A DNA stretch of 64,000 nt from Byssothecium circinans (lineage: Eukaryota; Ascomycota; Dothideomycetes; Pleosporales; Massarinaceae). How positions within the stretch are numbered: position 1 is the first letter of the stretch; each line of letters begins with the position of its first letter. A model generated the notes under the pieces. The model searched no databases. It had not been told where the DNA came from and saw only the letters and a list, made by a program, of their open reading frames with translations. Below, piece by piece: positions 1-10,385 of the stretch. The translations under genes and the position numbers were made by a program. The stretch is from positions 452,944 through 516,943 of the forward strand of contig ML976988.1 in assembly GCA_010015675.1 (NCBI GenBank), in the 5' to 3' direction.

Positions 1-1799
1 GACTTGTGTATCATGGATATATGATAGTATATAATTAGAGACAATGTCATTTCTTGGATACTCAAGAATAGTGCCTTCATCTTCTGGATCTTCTTTTATA
101 TTGAACCACTAGGTAGTGAATGTTAAACTCTTTTAACTGTGTTCACAATAGAGAAGCGATATTTTGAAATAATCATCCGTTTTCATCGAATGAAGCTCAC
201 TGTCCGCTGAAGAGCCGGCGTTTTGACAAGTAACAATTTACGAGCAATATGCATCCTCGCTGCCAGTGAAGTGCTTCGCCACCGTCCATTCTTTAACCCC
301 ATCTTTATTATCAGCTTTCACTTAAGGAATGTTGTCGCAAAAATTGTCGATTACATGAAGCCCCTTAAATATTCCTCCCATTGTTAATCGAAGCAAGAAA
401 GGCATCGACCATTCTTTGCATCGCAACAACCCTCAACAACAAAATAACCAGGGATATCAGTACCGTTTCCCAATTTCTCCATTTCAATCGTGCCATAGTC
501 CTCAGTCCATAAAGCACTCAATACTAGTTCGAAGACGTTGAGGGGAGAATAGTATAAGATCTCCAATCGCAAACCCTTTACACATGGCCTGGCACTCTCA
601 CCAGTCCCAAGCTCATATATCTATCAGTTTGAAGGCACCTTGGATCCCAAAACATCAAGTCGATTCTGGCTCGGAGAAACGCACCCTTTCCAGCTATCCA
701 ATGCGATCAGAAACTTGTGTCGCTCAATCCTACCCCCAGATATGGGTACCATCATCCGCAAGCCTGTATTCGTCAAAGTGAATGGCTGGCCGCACCCACA
801 GGTTGTGACGATACTTTCGAGACTGTAAAATTGTATTCATGGATGCTGGGTGAGTATCAAAAGGGTCGGTGAGAAGGAAGGTCTGGCGTTGGAAGAATTT
901 GTAAAAGTCCATCCAGTGTCGCCAGATTCAACGACGGGGGTTGCACCATCCGGCGTCCATGTGAATAGTATGTGATCATCCACTTCCCGTTGAGCTCAGA
1001 TTGTAGCTCCAGCACGCCGAACAGAGCCTTCCCATCCACTTTCTAATATCGATATCCTCGAGAAGCGCGGAACGCAGCCTACTAAACATGCTAGTCTTCA
1101 CCTGACAGCTGTGCAGAGCTTCTCTAACCAATACAGCAAATAATAAGTATTAATCCAAATGCACAAAAAACTGTCCCGAGAGCCTGCTTGCACGTCTTCG
1201 TAACTTTGTAATATGGTACTCTGTAGGAGGAGGACACGACCAGGAGGCACGGGAGTGCCATAAGCGCCACTTTTGTAGATTTAGAAAACGTGTTCCCTCG
1301 GTTCCCACGTGTGTGAAAGGATCGCGGAGAGTCGTAAAAGGATTCAAATTGGTAGGTCCTAGCATCTGCACATACAGTGATATTTTCACAGAACGCGCCC
1401 ACCGTCGAAAGTCTACATTCCAAGTAAGAAACGAGCGGTGCTGTCATCAGCCAACATCAGGAACAAGAGGCACTACCCTACAGCAGGACCAGTACCCCGA
1501 AGCTATAGAACAAAAACGTAGAAGACATTTGGAATAGATAAAATAACAACACCAGTCTCCGCAGGAAAGAAAGTTCCTTCGTCTCATACAAACGAAAGCC
1601 AGTCCCACCAAAAAGTCAAATCATACTCTTCGCAAGGTCATGGTGATATAATGCAAGTTGCTATGCCTACCCGGCTACTCCAACGCTACTGAATCCTGCA
1701 TATCTCTTCTCAAGCAAAAACACACTCAAAGCTCATTCAAGAACAAACCATCATGCCCGGCCTTTGACATCATCCCGGTCTTGCGCTACGTCATGTAGT
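1..1799. other. No recognisable gene
   Basis: Only short open frames occur on both strands (the longest is 107 codons, 1124-1447 on the minus strand, with a hydrophobic C-terminal half). I could not join them into a credible spliced gene or match them to a family. The stretch 1600-1799 would be the 3' flank of the minus-strand gene that ends at 1800. Confidence 0.4.
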
Positions 1800-2997
1800 T
1801 CACTTTGTCTCTTCCTCATTCTCACTGACAACCTCCTTCTCGGCAGCTTCCTCGTAGACTGGAGGTGCTTCGTAGCCCGGTAGCTCTGCGTAGACCTCCT
1901 TCTCACTTGGCACGCGGGTGTATTCGGCCTCTTCCTCCTCTAGGGCGATGCGCTCGTACGGTACACGTCCACGGACCTTTGCCACAACGATAGCAATAAT
2001 GCATCCCAACGCCATTCCAATAAGGTAGGTGAGAGTGCCAACGAAGACACCAATGAGGATCGGGATGAGGATTGTGAAGAAAGCTCGTCGGAAGAACATC
2101 TGGAAGCGGTCGTGGTGGTGGTGAGAGTGGTGGTAATGGTGGGGATGGGGGCCCTTCACATGTCCCTCTTTCGTATGGTGAGGCTCGTGGTGTGGGTGTC
2201 CCGGTCGGAACCTGTGCGGCGGCTTGCCTTCAATGCCCTCGTGAGCCATGGGGTTACCGCCCTTGAGCTTGTGGCACCCCTTGCTGGCAGACGACTTGAG
2301 GCCATTGATGCGATCGCCTATGGCCGCCCTCCACTTGCAGAGAAGCGGCCAATCGTTGCACTCCTCTTGTGCGATGGGGCCAGCCTCGTCTGACTTGGCT
2401 GTTTGGAACGATGCGATCATGAGACGACCGTTGGTATCTTTCAACAGGTTGACTGTGAGTGCCGGTGGGTTTACGGGCTGGCCTTCGATCGACGTAACGC
2501 GGAATGTTATGGGAAGTAGCTCGATGCCAGCTTCGGTGACTGTGTCGGCCGAGCTATAGTGGAAGTTGTATCCAGTAACGCGTAACCGCAGCGCATCTTC
2601 AGCGGCGGGGTCGACCTGGGTAACGAAAAAGGACTCGGCGAAGTAGCCAAAAGTCGGAGGATATAGCTGAACGCCATCGACTTGGAGTGTATCTTCGTTG
2701 GTTCCGACCTCAAAGTCGAGGAGCTGTGGTGGCGCGTTAGCAAGTCGCAGCCTTGTCAGTTGGCGGAGCACGTACGAAAGAGTTGCCAGCATCCTGCTGC
2801 CACGACAGCGCCTTGCCTTGCTTTGTAGCAAAAGCGCAAGTAGGGCATTCGAGGGCGACGATGCGCTTCATAGGATCTATTGTTATCTCCAGGGCGCTGT
2901 CGTCTCCGAGTAGGTCGGCGGCGGTAACACTTGGGGGGATGAGGATCGCGCTGGTGGAGGCGACCAGCGCCGTAAGTCCTAGGATGCGACAGATCAT
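1800..2997 (-). CDS. His-rich single-span membrane protein, fungal family of unknown function (DUF7728-like)
   Basis: Two exons, 2997-2776 and 2723-1800, joined by a 52-bp intron (2724-2775, GTACGT...CTAAC...ACAG) in phase 0, give 381 residues. The start at 2997 is preferred over an upstream in-frame Met at 3093 because it begins directly with a signal peptide (MICRILGLTALVAS, residues 1 to about 25). The lumenal part follows, with a CPTC motif near residue 52. A His-rich stretch (about residues 248-280, with PHPHHYHHSHHHHD) precedes one long hydrophobic segment (about 287-324) and an acidic cytoplasmic tail with several E/P/Y clusters. This order of signal, ectodomain, His tract, membrane span and acidic tail suggests a secretory-pathway membrane protein. 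The His tract could bind Zn or Cu, which is inference. The DUF number is from memory and uncertain; the gene structure is well supported. Confidence 0.85.
2724..2775 (-). other. Intron of the His-rich membrane protein gene
   Basis: 52 bases with GTACGT donor, TGCTAAC branch site and CACAG acceptor. Removal joins codons for ...GNSF and LLDFEV... in phase 0. Without removal, frame 1 stops at TAA inside the branch site. Confidence 0.85.
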
Positions 2998-3157
2998 GGT
3001 TAGGGTTGAGGCAAGGGAAAAAGGGAGTGGGTATGCTGTAAAGAGGTCAAGAAGGGATGCAGAGAAAGGAAAAGGTGGGTTGATGCGAGACAAAGAAGCA
3101 GCACCCGGCTGGCCGCGTCATTCGGCGCTTCAAACGTCGCATTGACTTACGGGGTTG

Positions 3158-3167
3158 ATCACGTGAT
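3158..3167. promoter_or_regulatory. Palindromic CACGTG E-box (ATCACGTGAT)
   Basis: A perfect 10-base palindrome centred on CACGTG lies about 160 bases upstream of the start codon at 2997. CACGTG is the core bound by fungal bHLH factors. A related 12-base palindrome occurs upstream of the EEP-jacalin gene (9414-9425). Function is inferred from the motif only. Confidence 0.35.
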
Positions 3168-5172
3168 GAACGTCACTTGCTATTTGATCGATGTCCAAAC
3201 AGTGGACTGTTTCACACTTCAAACCAACTCACGTCTCTCTACATCGAGTCCATGATGAACTATTCACCGTACAAGAGGGAATTAAAGATTGATTCCGTGA
3301 TTCGTTTGCGTCTGTGAACCTTGACAACGTCCGTCACATTGATCTGCTTCTTCGAGGCAGGCTCTCGCGGTGTTCAAAAAGCCGGCAGTAGCGATTGTAT
3401 GTAAAGCGTAGTGCTCAAACTCTAGCAGAGCTTTACCAAGTCTCTTGTAGATTGTTACTTACCCGCTCTTCACCTTGGTGCCAGCTTTCCCACCTACATG
3501 AGAGGCAGGTGTCAAATGCGTGTTCCATAACATTCATGCACACCATGCATCCTTGCTGATGCCTATCTTGTGAAGGAGGCTCAAGTATTACACACCCCAT
3601 TTGTGCTTTGAACGTTCAATATCAGATTCATATAACTGTCTTTGTGAGTTTTGCACAGCAGATGATTCTGGAATGTAAAGGACAGGGAGGTGCGAGATGC
3701 GCATCTGGCAACAATACCTAGTGTAGTGTAAATACCATGGGCCAGGCGTAAGTAGCGTTATTAATTCGCTCAACCGATCACCTCTCGCCAAACACGAGAA
3801 GGTATGCGACAATGTTACGGGTTGTCGCAGACTTCGCTCAGAAGCGAGAACCATACCTGTATGACAACACCAAGAAACGACAAGCTCGACATAACGTTTT
3901 TTAGTGAGTCCAGATGCTGTACACTGTTTGTTGCGGCTTCGATATAGGAAATGTGGTAGATCTTAAGAGATACCGTTCCAGGCTTTTCCAGACGATCTTA
4001 AATCAGTTAAGCAGCAGCCAGCTAACAGGCTGCTGCCTATCCAGCCAAGTTCCCGATGAGAAGTCTGCATGGACTGTGACTCATATTTCATGTAAGAATG
4101 CCATGCTGCGTTTCTTTACCACTGAGGTCGCCCTGCGAGGCTCCCAAAGGAGGCCAAATGGCGGCACACGCAATCCTTTGACTCTGCTGCGGGGTAGTTG
4201 TGACTCATATCATCTTAGGCCTTCGGTTTGTACTCTGCAGTGCCCTGGAATGGACGGCTGATGTTCAGGGAAAGGGGATCCGCATGGCTCTCTAAAGCCT
4301 GTCCTGCCTATCTTTTTATCCGAAAGCTCGCTTATGTATCAGTCATGTTGATATCGATAGAAGTATACGTGCTTGGGCATCCTTGGTGGCGAATATGCGC
4401 GCACGATTGTGTTGACTGTCTCTTATACTCGGATACTCGGACGAATTAGTTGTGCTAGTGTCCGTGAAATTCTTCGCAATTTAGTGATCAGAGGTGACAA
4501 CGAGACGGAGCGAGGGAATAGAGATGAGTATAACCGCTATAAAAGGAAGAGGCAACGAGATAGTGAAATGCATCTATTCTCGGTTGCAACGAAAAGCACT
4601 GTCTGGTGGAGGATCCAGTGGCAACGAAAGCGAAGCAGAGGCACAAGATTCGTATCTTAAAAGGAAGAGGCGGGTGGCGACTGAATTAAAACTAGAAGAG
4701 CGACGGCCGTATTACAGTTCTCTGGCACGAGAGGTCGTTAGCAGAACTCGAGGGAGACGCGTTGAAGCCAGACGTGAAGCGCGTAGAGAAGACGAAGAAC
4801 CCGGTGTTTGTCGGCGAGACATCGCTTGCAAGCTCTGAAAGTCTCTACAAGTGAATACAAAGGGACTTAAAGTAGTATATCGGTTTATTGAAGGTATTGA
4901 ATATGATGGTGTGGATACTGACGCGACGATGTGCTGCAGTGTCACAGGCTCGGAGAGGTTTGATGTTCAGGCCGCTTAGTCATGAACGCACCCATTGCTC
5001 CCGGCGCGCTTTCCACCACACAACCAAAGGTAGGATCAAGCTGCTGCTTTCCTGCGCACTCAAAACCACGCTTGTTCGCCAAGCAATTTATTGATCTGAA
5101 GTTCCTATCCGCCCCAAACGAGTTAGCGCGCTTGCTTTGGTGATCTGGAGGCAGCCACCGCTCGCGCTCGCC

Positions 5173-5182
5173 TCTTAAATAG
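5173..5182 (+). promoter_or_regulatory. Possible TATA-like element of histone H4
   Basis: TCTTAAATAG lies about 145 bases before the H4 start codon and is followed by a pyrimidine-rich stretch (CTTTCCTCTTCCTCTCAC, about 5204-5221) typical of a fungal transcription start region. Confidence 0.35.
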
Positions 5183-5324
5183 CCGTCCGCCCCTTCCACA
5201 TCTACTTTCCTCTTCCTCTCACAATTTAGTTTTCCATCGACTACATCAGCCTCATCCCACAAAACACGCGCAACGCGTATACCACCACACCTCTCGACTC
5301 TTCAGCTCTAAATTAGCTATCAAC

Positions 5325-5926
<602 letters not shown>

Positions 5927-6228
5927 GCGCTTCACTTCGTTCTTGGTCTCGGCTGCTTCGGCCTCATCGTCTACCAACTTCTTTACCGGGTTTCGTCGGT
6001 GATGGCTTGATATGTCTTGACAGTGTATGGGTCGGTGGAGTTACTTCATGGTATCGGTCTTAGGCGTTCATGGATATGTACATGGGACTTCGGTTCACGA
6101 TTCGATGATATGGGTTGGCCCTGTGCAATGCGGGTGCCATGGCTCAACTGGTCATTCTTCAGGATAATACATCCTTGTGCACTGCAAACAAGTCGTTATG
6201 CGTGACGCCTTTCTTGTAACTTGTTTCT

Positions 6229-7026
6229 TTAATCACCACTCCTTCCACCCTTCGTCCATGTCTCCACCGCCTCTCTCACATCCTTACTCATAGCCGTGAC
6301 CCCAAACAACCCCCCCTCCACTCTAATACTCTCTAAACTCCACTCTTTCAACCCCTCGCTCACACTCTCCACTTCATCCTCGACAACACAAACATCATAC
6401 CCACGATCACTCGCCTCTCTAACCGTAGAACTCACACACGCATCCGCCGTAACCCCACAAACCACCAGATTCCTCACTCCCCTCCCCCTCAACAAGCCAT
6501 CCAACTCCGTATTCCAAAAGGCGCCGCGTCCCGGTTTCTCCACGGCCGGTTCCAACGGCAACGGCAACAACTCGGGCACAAAATCGTGGCCTCTCTGGCC
6601 CCTCACCAACAGTCTGCCCAAGGGTCCCTTACTCCCAATCTGCGCGCCATTAACCGCACTTCTATGGCGTTCGCGCGACGAGACCGAGCACAAGTGCGGT
6701 GCGTGACCTTCGCGCGTGTGTATGATTAAAAAACCGGCTTGCCGGAAGGAAGATAGGAGGGAGACGAGGCGCGGGATTAGGGCTTGGAAACGGGAGTGGG
6801 AGGAGGAGTAGCCTTGGGCGTGGAGGTATCCGTCGGGGGAAAGGAAGTCGCGTTGCATGTCGATTAGGAGGAGGGCGGTTGTGGTGGGGGAGAGGGATGT
6901 GTCGTGTGGCCAGGCATAGGGGGTGGAGGTGGGGACTTGTGTTGTTCGTGGCATTTCTTCTTCTCCTCTTTCTGGGAGAGGGCTGGAAATGGGCTCTAGG
7001 GTTGGGGTAGGGTGTGCTATGGCCAA
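6229..7026 (-). CDS. Isochorismatase-family cysteine hydrolase
   Basis: Single exon, 265 codons. The isochorismatase/nicotinamidase-like fold is clear: Asp56 in LLLIDMQRDF, Lys164 in VEKPGRGAFWNT and Cys197 in GVTADACVSSTVREA form the Asp-Lys-Cys catalytic triad, followed by the usual A-x-D-R-G-Y-D strand-helix segment. Family members hydrolyse isochorismate, nicotinamide, biuret, ureidoacrylate or N-carbamoyl compounds; the substrate cannot be read from the sequence. The closest general resemblance is to fungal and plant biuret-amidohydrolase-like cytosolic proteins. Translation could start at Met1 (7026) or Met25 (6954, MPRTTQVP); the first 45 residues are Pro/Thr/Ser-rich and outside the fold, so either is possible. 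Neighbours give no pathway context. Confidence 0.9.
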   Translation of the reverse strand: MAIAHPTPTLEPISSPLPERGEEEMPRTTQVPTSTPYAWPHDTSLSPTTTALLLIDMQRDFLSPDGYLHAQGYSSSHSRFQALIPRLVSLLSSFRQAGFLIIHTREGHAPHLCSVSSRERHRSAVNGAQIGSKGPLGRLLVRGQRGHDFVPELLPLPLEPAVEKPGRGAFWNTELDGLLRGRGVRNLVVCGVTADACVSSTVREASDRGYDVCVVEDEVESVSEGLKEWSLESIRVEGGLFGVTAMSKDVREAVETWTKGGRSGD

Positions 7027-7550
7027 AGATATGCTGTGCAGTTCTAAGTGTGAAGCTTAGGGTAAGGAAAAAGTGGAGACGAAAAGTTTAGTTGACGTTG
7101 ATATCTAGTAGCGGTATCAACTGCTGGTGCGCGGAATCTCTCAGCTGGGGTTACGGGACCCTTTTTTTTGGCCTTTGAAGATTTTGCGGAATTGAGAATG
7201 GAAGCCGACGAGAAGGTAATTCGTTATTCGGCTATTGGTCGAACTTCCTTTTTGTTGTTAAGGTCGCTGGCCTCGCGGTAGCAAAATCTCGGGAAATAAG
7301 CTCATAAACCTCATATCACCACTAGAGCTTAGAAATCAGGGCGAGTATAAGGGACTGAATCACCTCTAGATGAGTTTTGCGGCGTATGGTTTGTTGGCCT
7401 CCCGGCATTTAAGTTGTCGGGTTCACGTGGGGAACCCAATCACGCGTCGTCCCAACCAAAATGATATTCGGAGTCAGAGATGCTTCCAACAACATGAGTT
7501 GCAGGTATGTATAAAAATACCTTATCTTACGTATCTCCTAAAGCTTCGCC
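7027..7550. other. Intergenic, promoter side of the hydrolase gene
   Basis: 524 bases between the hydrolase start (7026) and the stop of the next minus-strand gene (7551). It should contain the hydrolase promoter and the EEP gene's 3' UTR and terminator. An eight-base T run lies at about 7162-7169. No other structure was seen. Confidence 0.4.
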
Positions 7551-8997
7551 TCACTTCCCATAGATAAACGCAACACGATCAACCTCATCCTCAGACCTCC
7601 CCGTAAACCCAACAATCCCCCACCCATCTTCCGCACTCCTAGTTGCGCAATCCGTCGTCGTCTTTCCCGCACTCGCAGTCCTTCCCGTACTGGACTTGAC
7701 TTCCATATAGAAAATCCTTGTCTGATTGTTATACTTTCCCCAACACACCGTCGCACTAACCAACAGCTCTCCGGAAGCGAGCGTCAATGTTGATGCAGTC
7801 CCTCCGGTGCCACCATGGGTGAATGTTTGTCCAGACGCAAGAGTGAGGGAAACGCCGTCCAAACGGTTTCCACCACGCAGCGTGATCGAAGAAGTCTTCG
7901 GAGAGGAGATAGTCGCTAGCGTGGGCAGGTCGTTGTAGTAAGTGCCATGAGGCCCGCCCACGAAATCCGAGATTCGTAGAGCGTTGCTGAGACTCCATCC
8001 AAAGTTTACCAGAACCGGATTGTGGTCTGACAAGATACTGCCGTTGGCCTGGAGGAATTTGTTGCCGGCGTATTCGAAGGCGCTCGCTTTGAGCGTTAGA
8101 GCTGGCGAGGCGCGGTACCAGGCTTTATCGACAATCTCGCAGGCTGTAGTGCTAGAAGGATTGCTACAGATGGATTCGACGGTGGGGATCACGCCGCCTT
8201 TGGCGAGCTCCACCCAGGCGTCGGTCATCCCATTGCTGGTGATGAAGATAGAGGGGATATCAGCTGTGCGCGAGTAGCGCGAGTTCGTATCGCCGAAGAC
8301 AAGGACTGCGTTTCCGGTTGAGTAGGTCTGGATGTGTGCTGAGACTTGACGTAAATTGGCTGCGCGTGCTGTGAGATCATCTGCTTCCGTCCTTTGAAAG
8401 TCAGCTACTGCAATACGTTGATAGAGTCCTTGCAGTAATTGTCTGGCATAAGCTCGGTATCGTGTTGCCAGGTTGTTGACACATGATTGCAGATTCGAGC
8501 CACAAGGTGACGGATTGAGCTTACCCAGCATCGGCGTGCACGTTATACGCATCCACATAAACTCCTTCACTCACTCTGACCCTCATGAAAGTGAATCCTT
8601 TCGGCGTCAAACAATCAGCTCCGCTCGCATTGCTACAGGTAGCCCACTTTATCCTCTCAAAATCCACCCAGTCGAACAGAGACAGCGAGTTCAATCCGCT
8701 TCCAAAAGGAACGCCCCCGCTGGTAGCAGTACGGAACGGATGGTCATCATTTTCGTAGAGCGTCGCATGGTAGTTGAAGTCTTCCTGGACGTGGATGAGC
8801 GAGTAGTTGTACTGCGAGAAGAGGCTGCCAATGCGCGCCGTGTTCGCGGTCTTGTCGCCAGGAACTTCGTTGTTGTTCAAAATAGCTGGAAGGCCGGCAA
8901 CGTTGAAGCTTAAGATGTTGAAGGTGCCTGATGTTGCGGGTGCAGAAAGCGCGGCGGGTAGAAATGCGCAGATGGTGAGAGTAATGAAAGCGACCAT
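7551..8997 (-). CDS. Secreted endonuclease/exonuclease/phosphatase (sphingomyelinase-like) with C-terminal jacalin-like lectin domain
   Basis: Exons 8997-8525 and 8391-7551 give 437 residues. The 133-bp intron has a GGTAAGC donor and TTTCAAAG acceptor, and restores the conserved run YNVHADAG-TEADDLTARAANL. Residues 1-18 are a signal peptide. The EEP fold shows its metal and catalytic motifs in order: FNILSFNVAGLP, HVQEDFN (Glu), YNVHAD (His), VFGDTNSRY (Asp/Asn) and SDHNPVLV (Asp-His). This matches neutral sphingomyelinase/DNase I-type phosphodiesterases acting on phospholipids or nucleic acids. About residues 310-437 form a Gly-rich beta domain with a jacalin-like pattern (GGPHGTYYNDL...ISLRGG-type and GWGIVGFTGRS-type repeats). 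The lectin domain probably directs the enzyme to glycans on cell surfaces or walls. The substrate is not determined. Confidence 0.88.
8392..8524 (-). other. Intron of the EEP-jacalin gene (133 bp)
   Basis: GTAAGC donor and CAAAG acceptor. It interrupts the conserved HAD-x-G-T-E segment of the active site in phase 2. It is longer than most introns here, and the acceptor is a less common AAG. Confidence 0.75.
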
Positions 8998-9413
8998 CTT
9001 GGCGGAGGAACTCGAAGTATACCTACCGGTCGTACTTCACGTTGAGCATTCGAGCAGCTCATCGATGCTTTATGTACTCCGCTCTAAGCTCCTTCTCTGT
9101 TGGACGTTAACGAACAGTTACATCCATGCGCCCGGCATGGTGAACATCCCCTACAATGGCAAGCCTTCCAATACTTGCCCACGTTTATATTGCTGCATGT
9201 ATCGTTGGTTAAGTAGTGGCACTCGGCGGCAAACTGAACGGGTGTTGTCGCCGATGCGACGGGCCAATGAGAAAAGGCTCGCGAACATTTAGTAGGTCTT
9301 CTCCGTGACTGATGCCTCTTAACAAGAACGAGAGCCGGTAGTCTGTGCCCCTGAGGTAGGGCAACTGGGGTTGGGTGCTGGCCGAGCCTACCTGGTTACC
9401 TAGGTATCGCTTT

Positions 9414-9425
9414 TATCACGTGATA
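9414..9425. promoter_or_regulatory. 12-base CACGTG palindrome
   Basis: TATCACGTGATA is a perfect palindrome containing the bHLH E-box core, about 420 bases upstream of the EEP-jacalin start codon. It resembles the palindrome at 3158-3167. Confidence 0.3.
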
Positions 9426-9438
9426 GTACAACAGCTGG

Positions 9439-9460
9439 AGCTACATACATGTATGTAGCT
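9439..9460. repeat. 22-base perfect palindrome
   Basis: The half-site AGCTACATACA is followed directly by its exact reverse complement with no spacer. It lies 13 bases right of the CACGTG palindrome, between divergent promoters. It could be a factor-binding site or a cruciform-prone sequence. Confidence 0.6.
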
Positions 9461-10385
9461 GTGAAGAGCCCTAGCGAGGAGGATTGCTATGCAACAAGAG
9501 GCTGTAAGGAGAGGAAGTTAATAGAGGTCACATATAGCTTTTAATTCACCCCCTAAACGCTTATCTACCTACTATCTTGGTGGAGATATAATTGATATGT
9601 AGGCATCTTCACTGTCCACGTGACTACCTTCGGTGCTACTCGGACCTATTCGGCTCTACCCAGGGGCCACCGGCCCTCGTTCTAGTGAAGCACCTCCGTG
9701 AAGACTTTCGTTTTGTGCTCGTCGACATCTTTCGAGTAATTGGTACATGGTGGAAGAGGCAGAATCGGCAGACGAAGGGGTGTCAACTGGTATCGGACGG
9801 TGGGGAGAAAGTCGCGATATAGACAGAGCAGCGTAATTGAACTTTCAATACCGACTAGCTCGGTCGATTGACGCTTTGCACTGTACAACCAGGGACTATA
9901 AGAAGACGTCCGAAGGTGCGCAAGAGCCGTCGAAACGTTGATGATGATGTCCAGATGTCGGATGTGAAGAAGGCGTCGTTAGATAATTGGGACTTCCCCG
10001 AAACGGTAGGGTTGGGCAGCTTATCTACATACCCCATTTTTGCACCCTTGGTGGTAACCTCACAGGCATCAACGTTGCCGCGGCCTACCTCCGTTATACG
10101 TGATTCCCTATCGTCTCCCCGCACTCACGGTATTTCCGAGCTACAACCGCACCCTACAATGACCAATTGCTCTCTCAAATCGCTTCCGATAATAAGGGCG
10201 GAACCCTACATCCACTTTTCACGATGTAGACGCCGTTATCAGGCAAAGTGGGACTCGGTTTGGGATAACAAAGGGTTTACGATAGATCGACACCGATATC
10301 CGAAGCTGTGTATATGAATGCGATCAAGGAGTTTTTTTTGCATTTTCTGTAACCCCTTGAAGGCAATTACAGCCTATCTTTCACA

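Larger units (their letters stand above)
2998..5324. other. Intergenic between divergent genes; no confident gene
   Basis: This region contains the promoter of the His-rich membrane protein (right of 2997) and that of histone H4 (left of 5325). Short frames at 3588-3854 (-), 3914-4261 (+) and 4494-4838 (+) have no recognisable domain. The last is Lys/Arg/Glu-rich (114 codons) and holds two copies of a 13-base string AAAAGGAAGAGGC about 120 bases apart. I leave it unannotated as a gene. No histone H3 gene is present next to H4. Confidence 0.45.
8998..10385. other. Intergenic between divergent genes
   Basis: Holds the promoters of the EEP-jacalin gene (-) and the amino-acid permease (+). The stretch 9397-9460 has three palindromes (listed separately). 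A 149-codon frame at 9868-10317 (+) has no recognisable domain and is not called. A run of eight T's lies at about 10332-10339. Confidence 0.4.

Noticed and set aside
4494..4838. Plus-strand Lys/Arg/Glu-rich frame of 114 codons
   Set aside because: Composition follows purine-rich DNA with a repeated 13-mer; no homologous pattern recognised.
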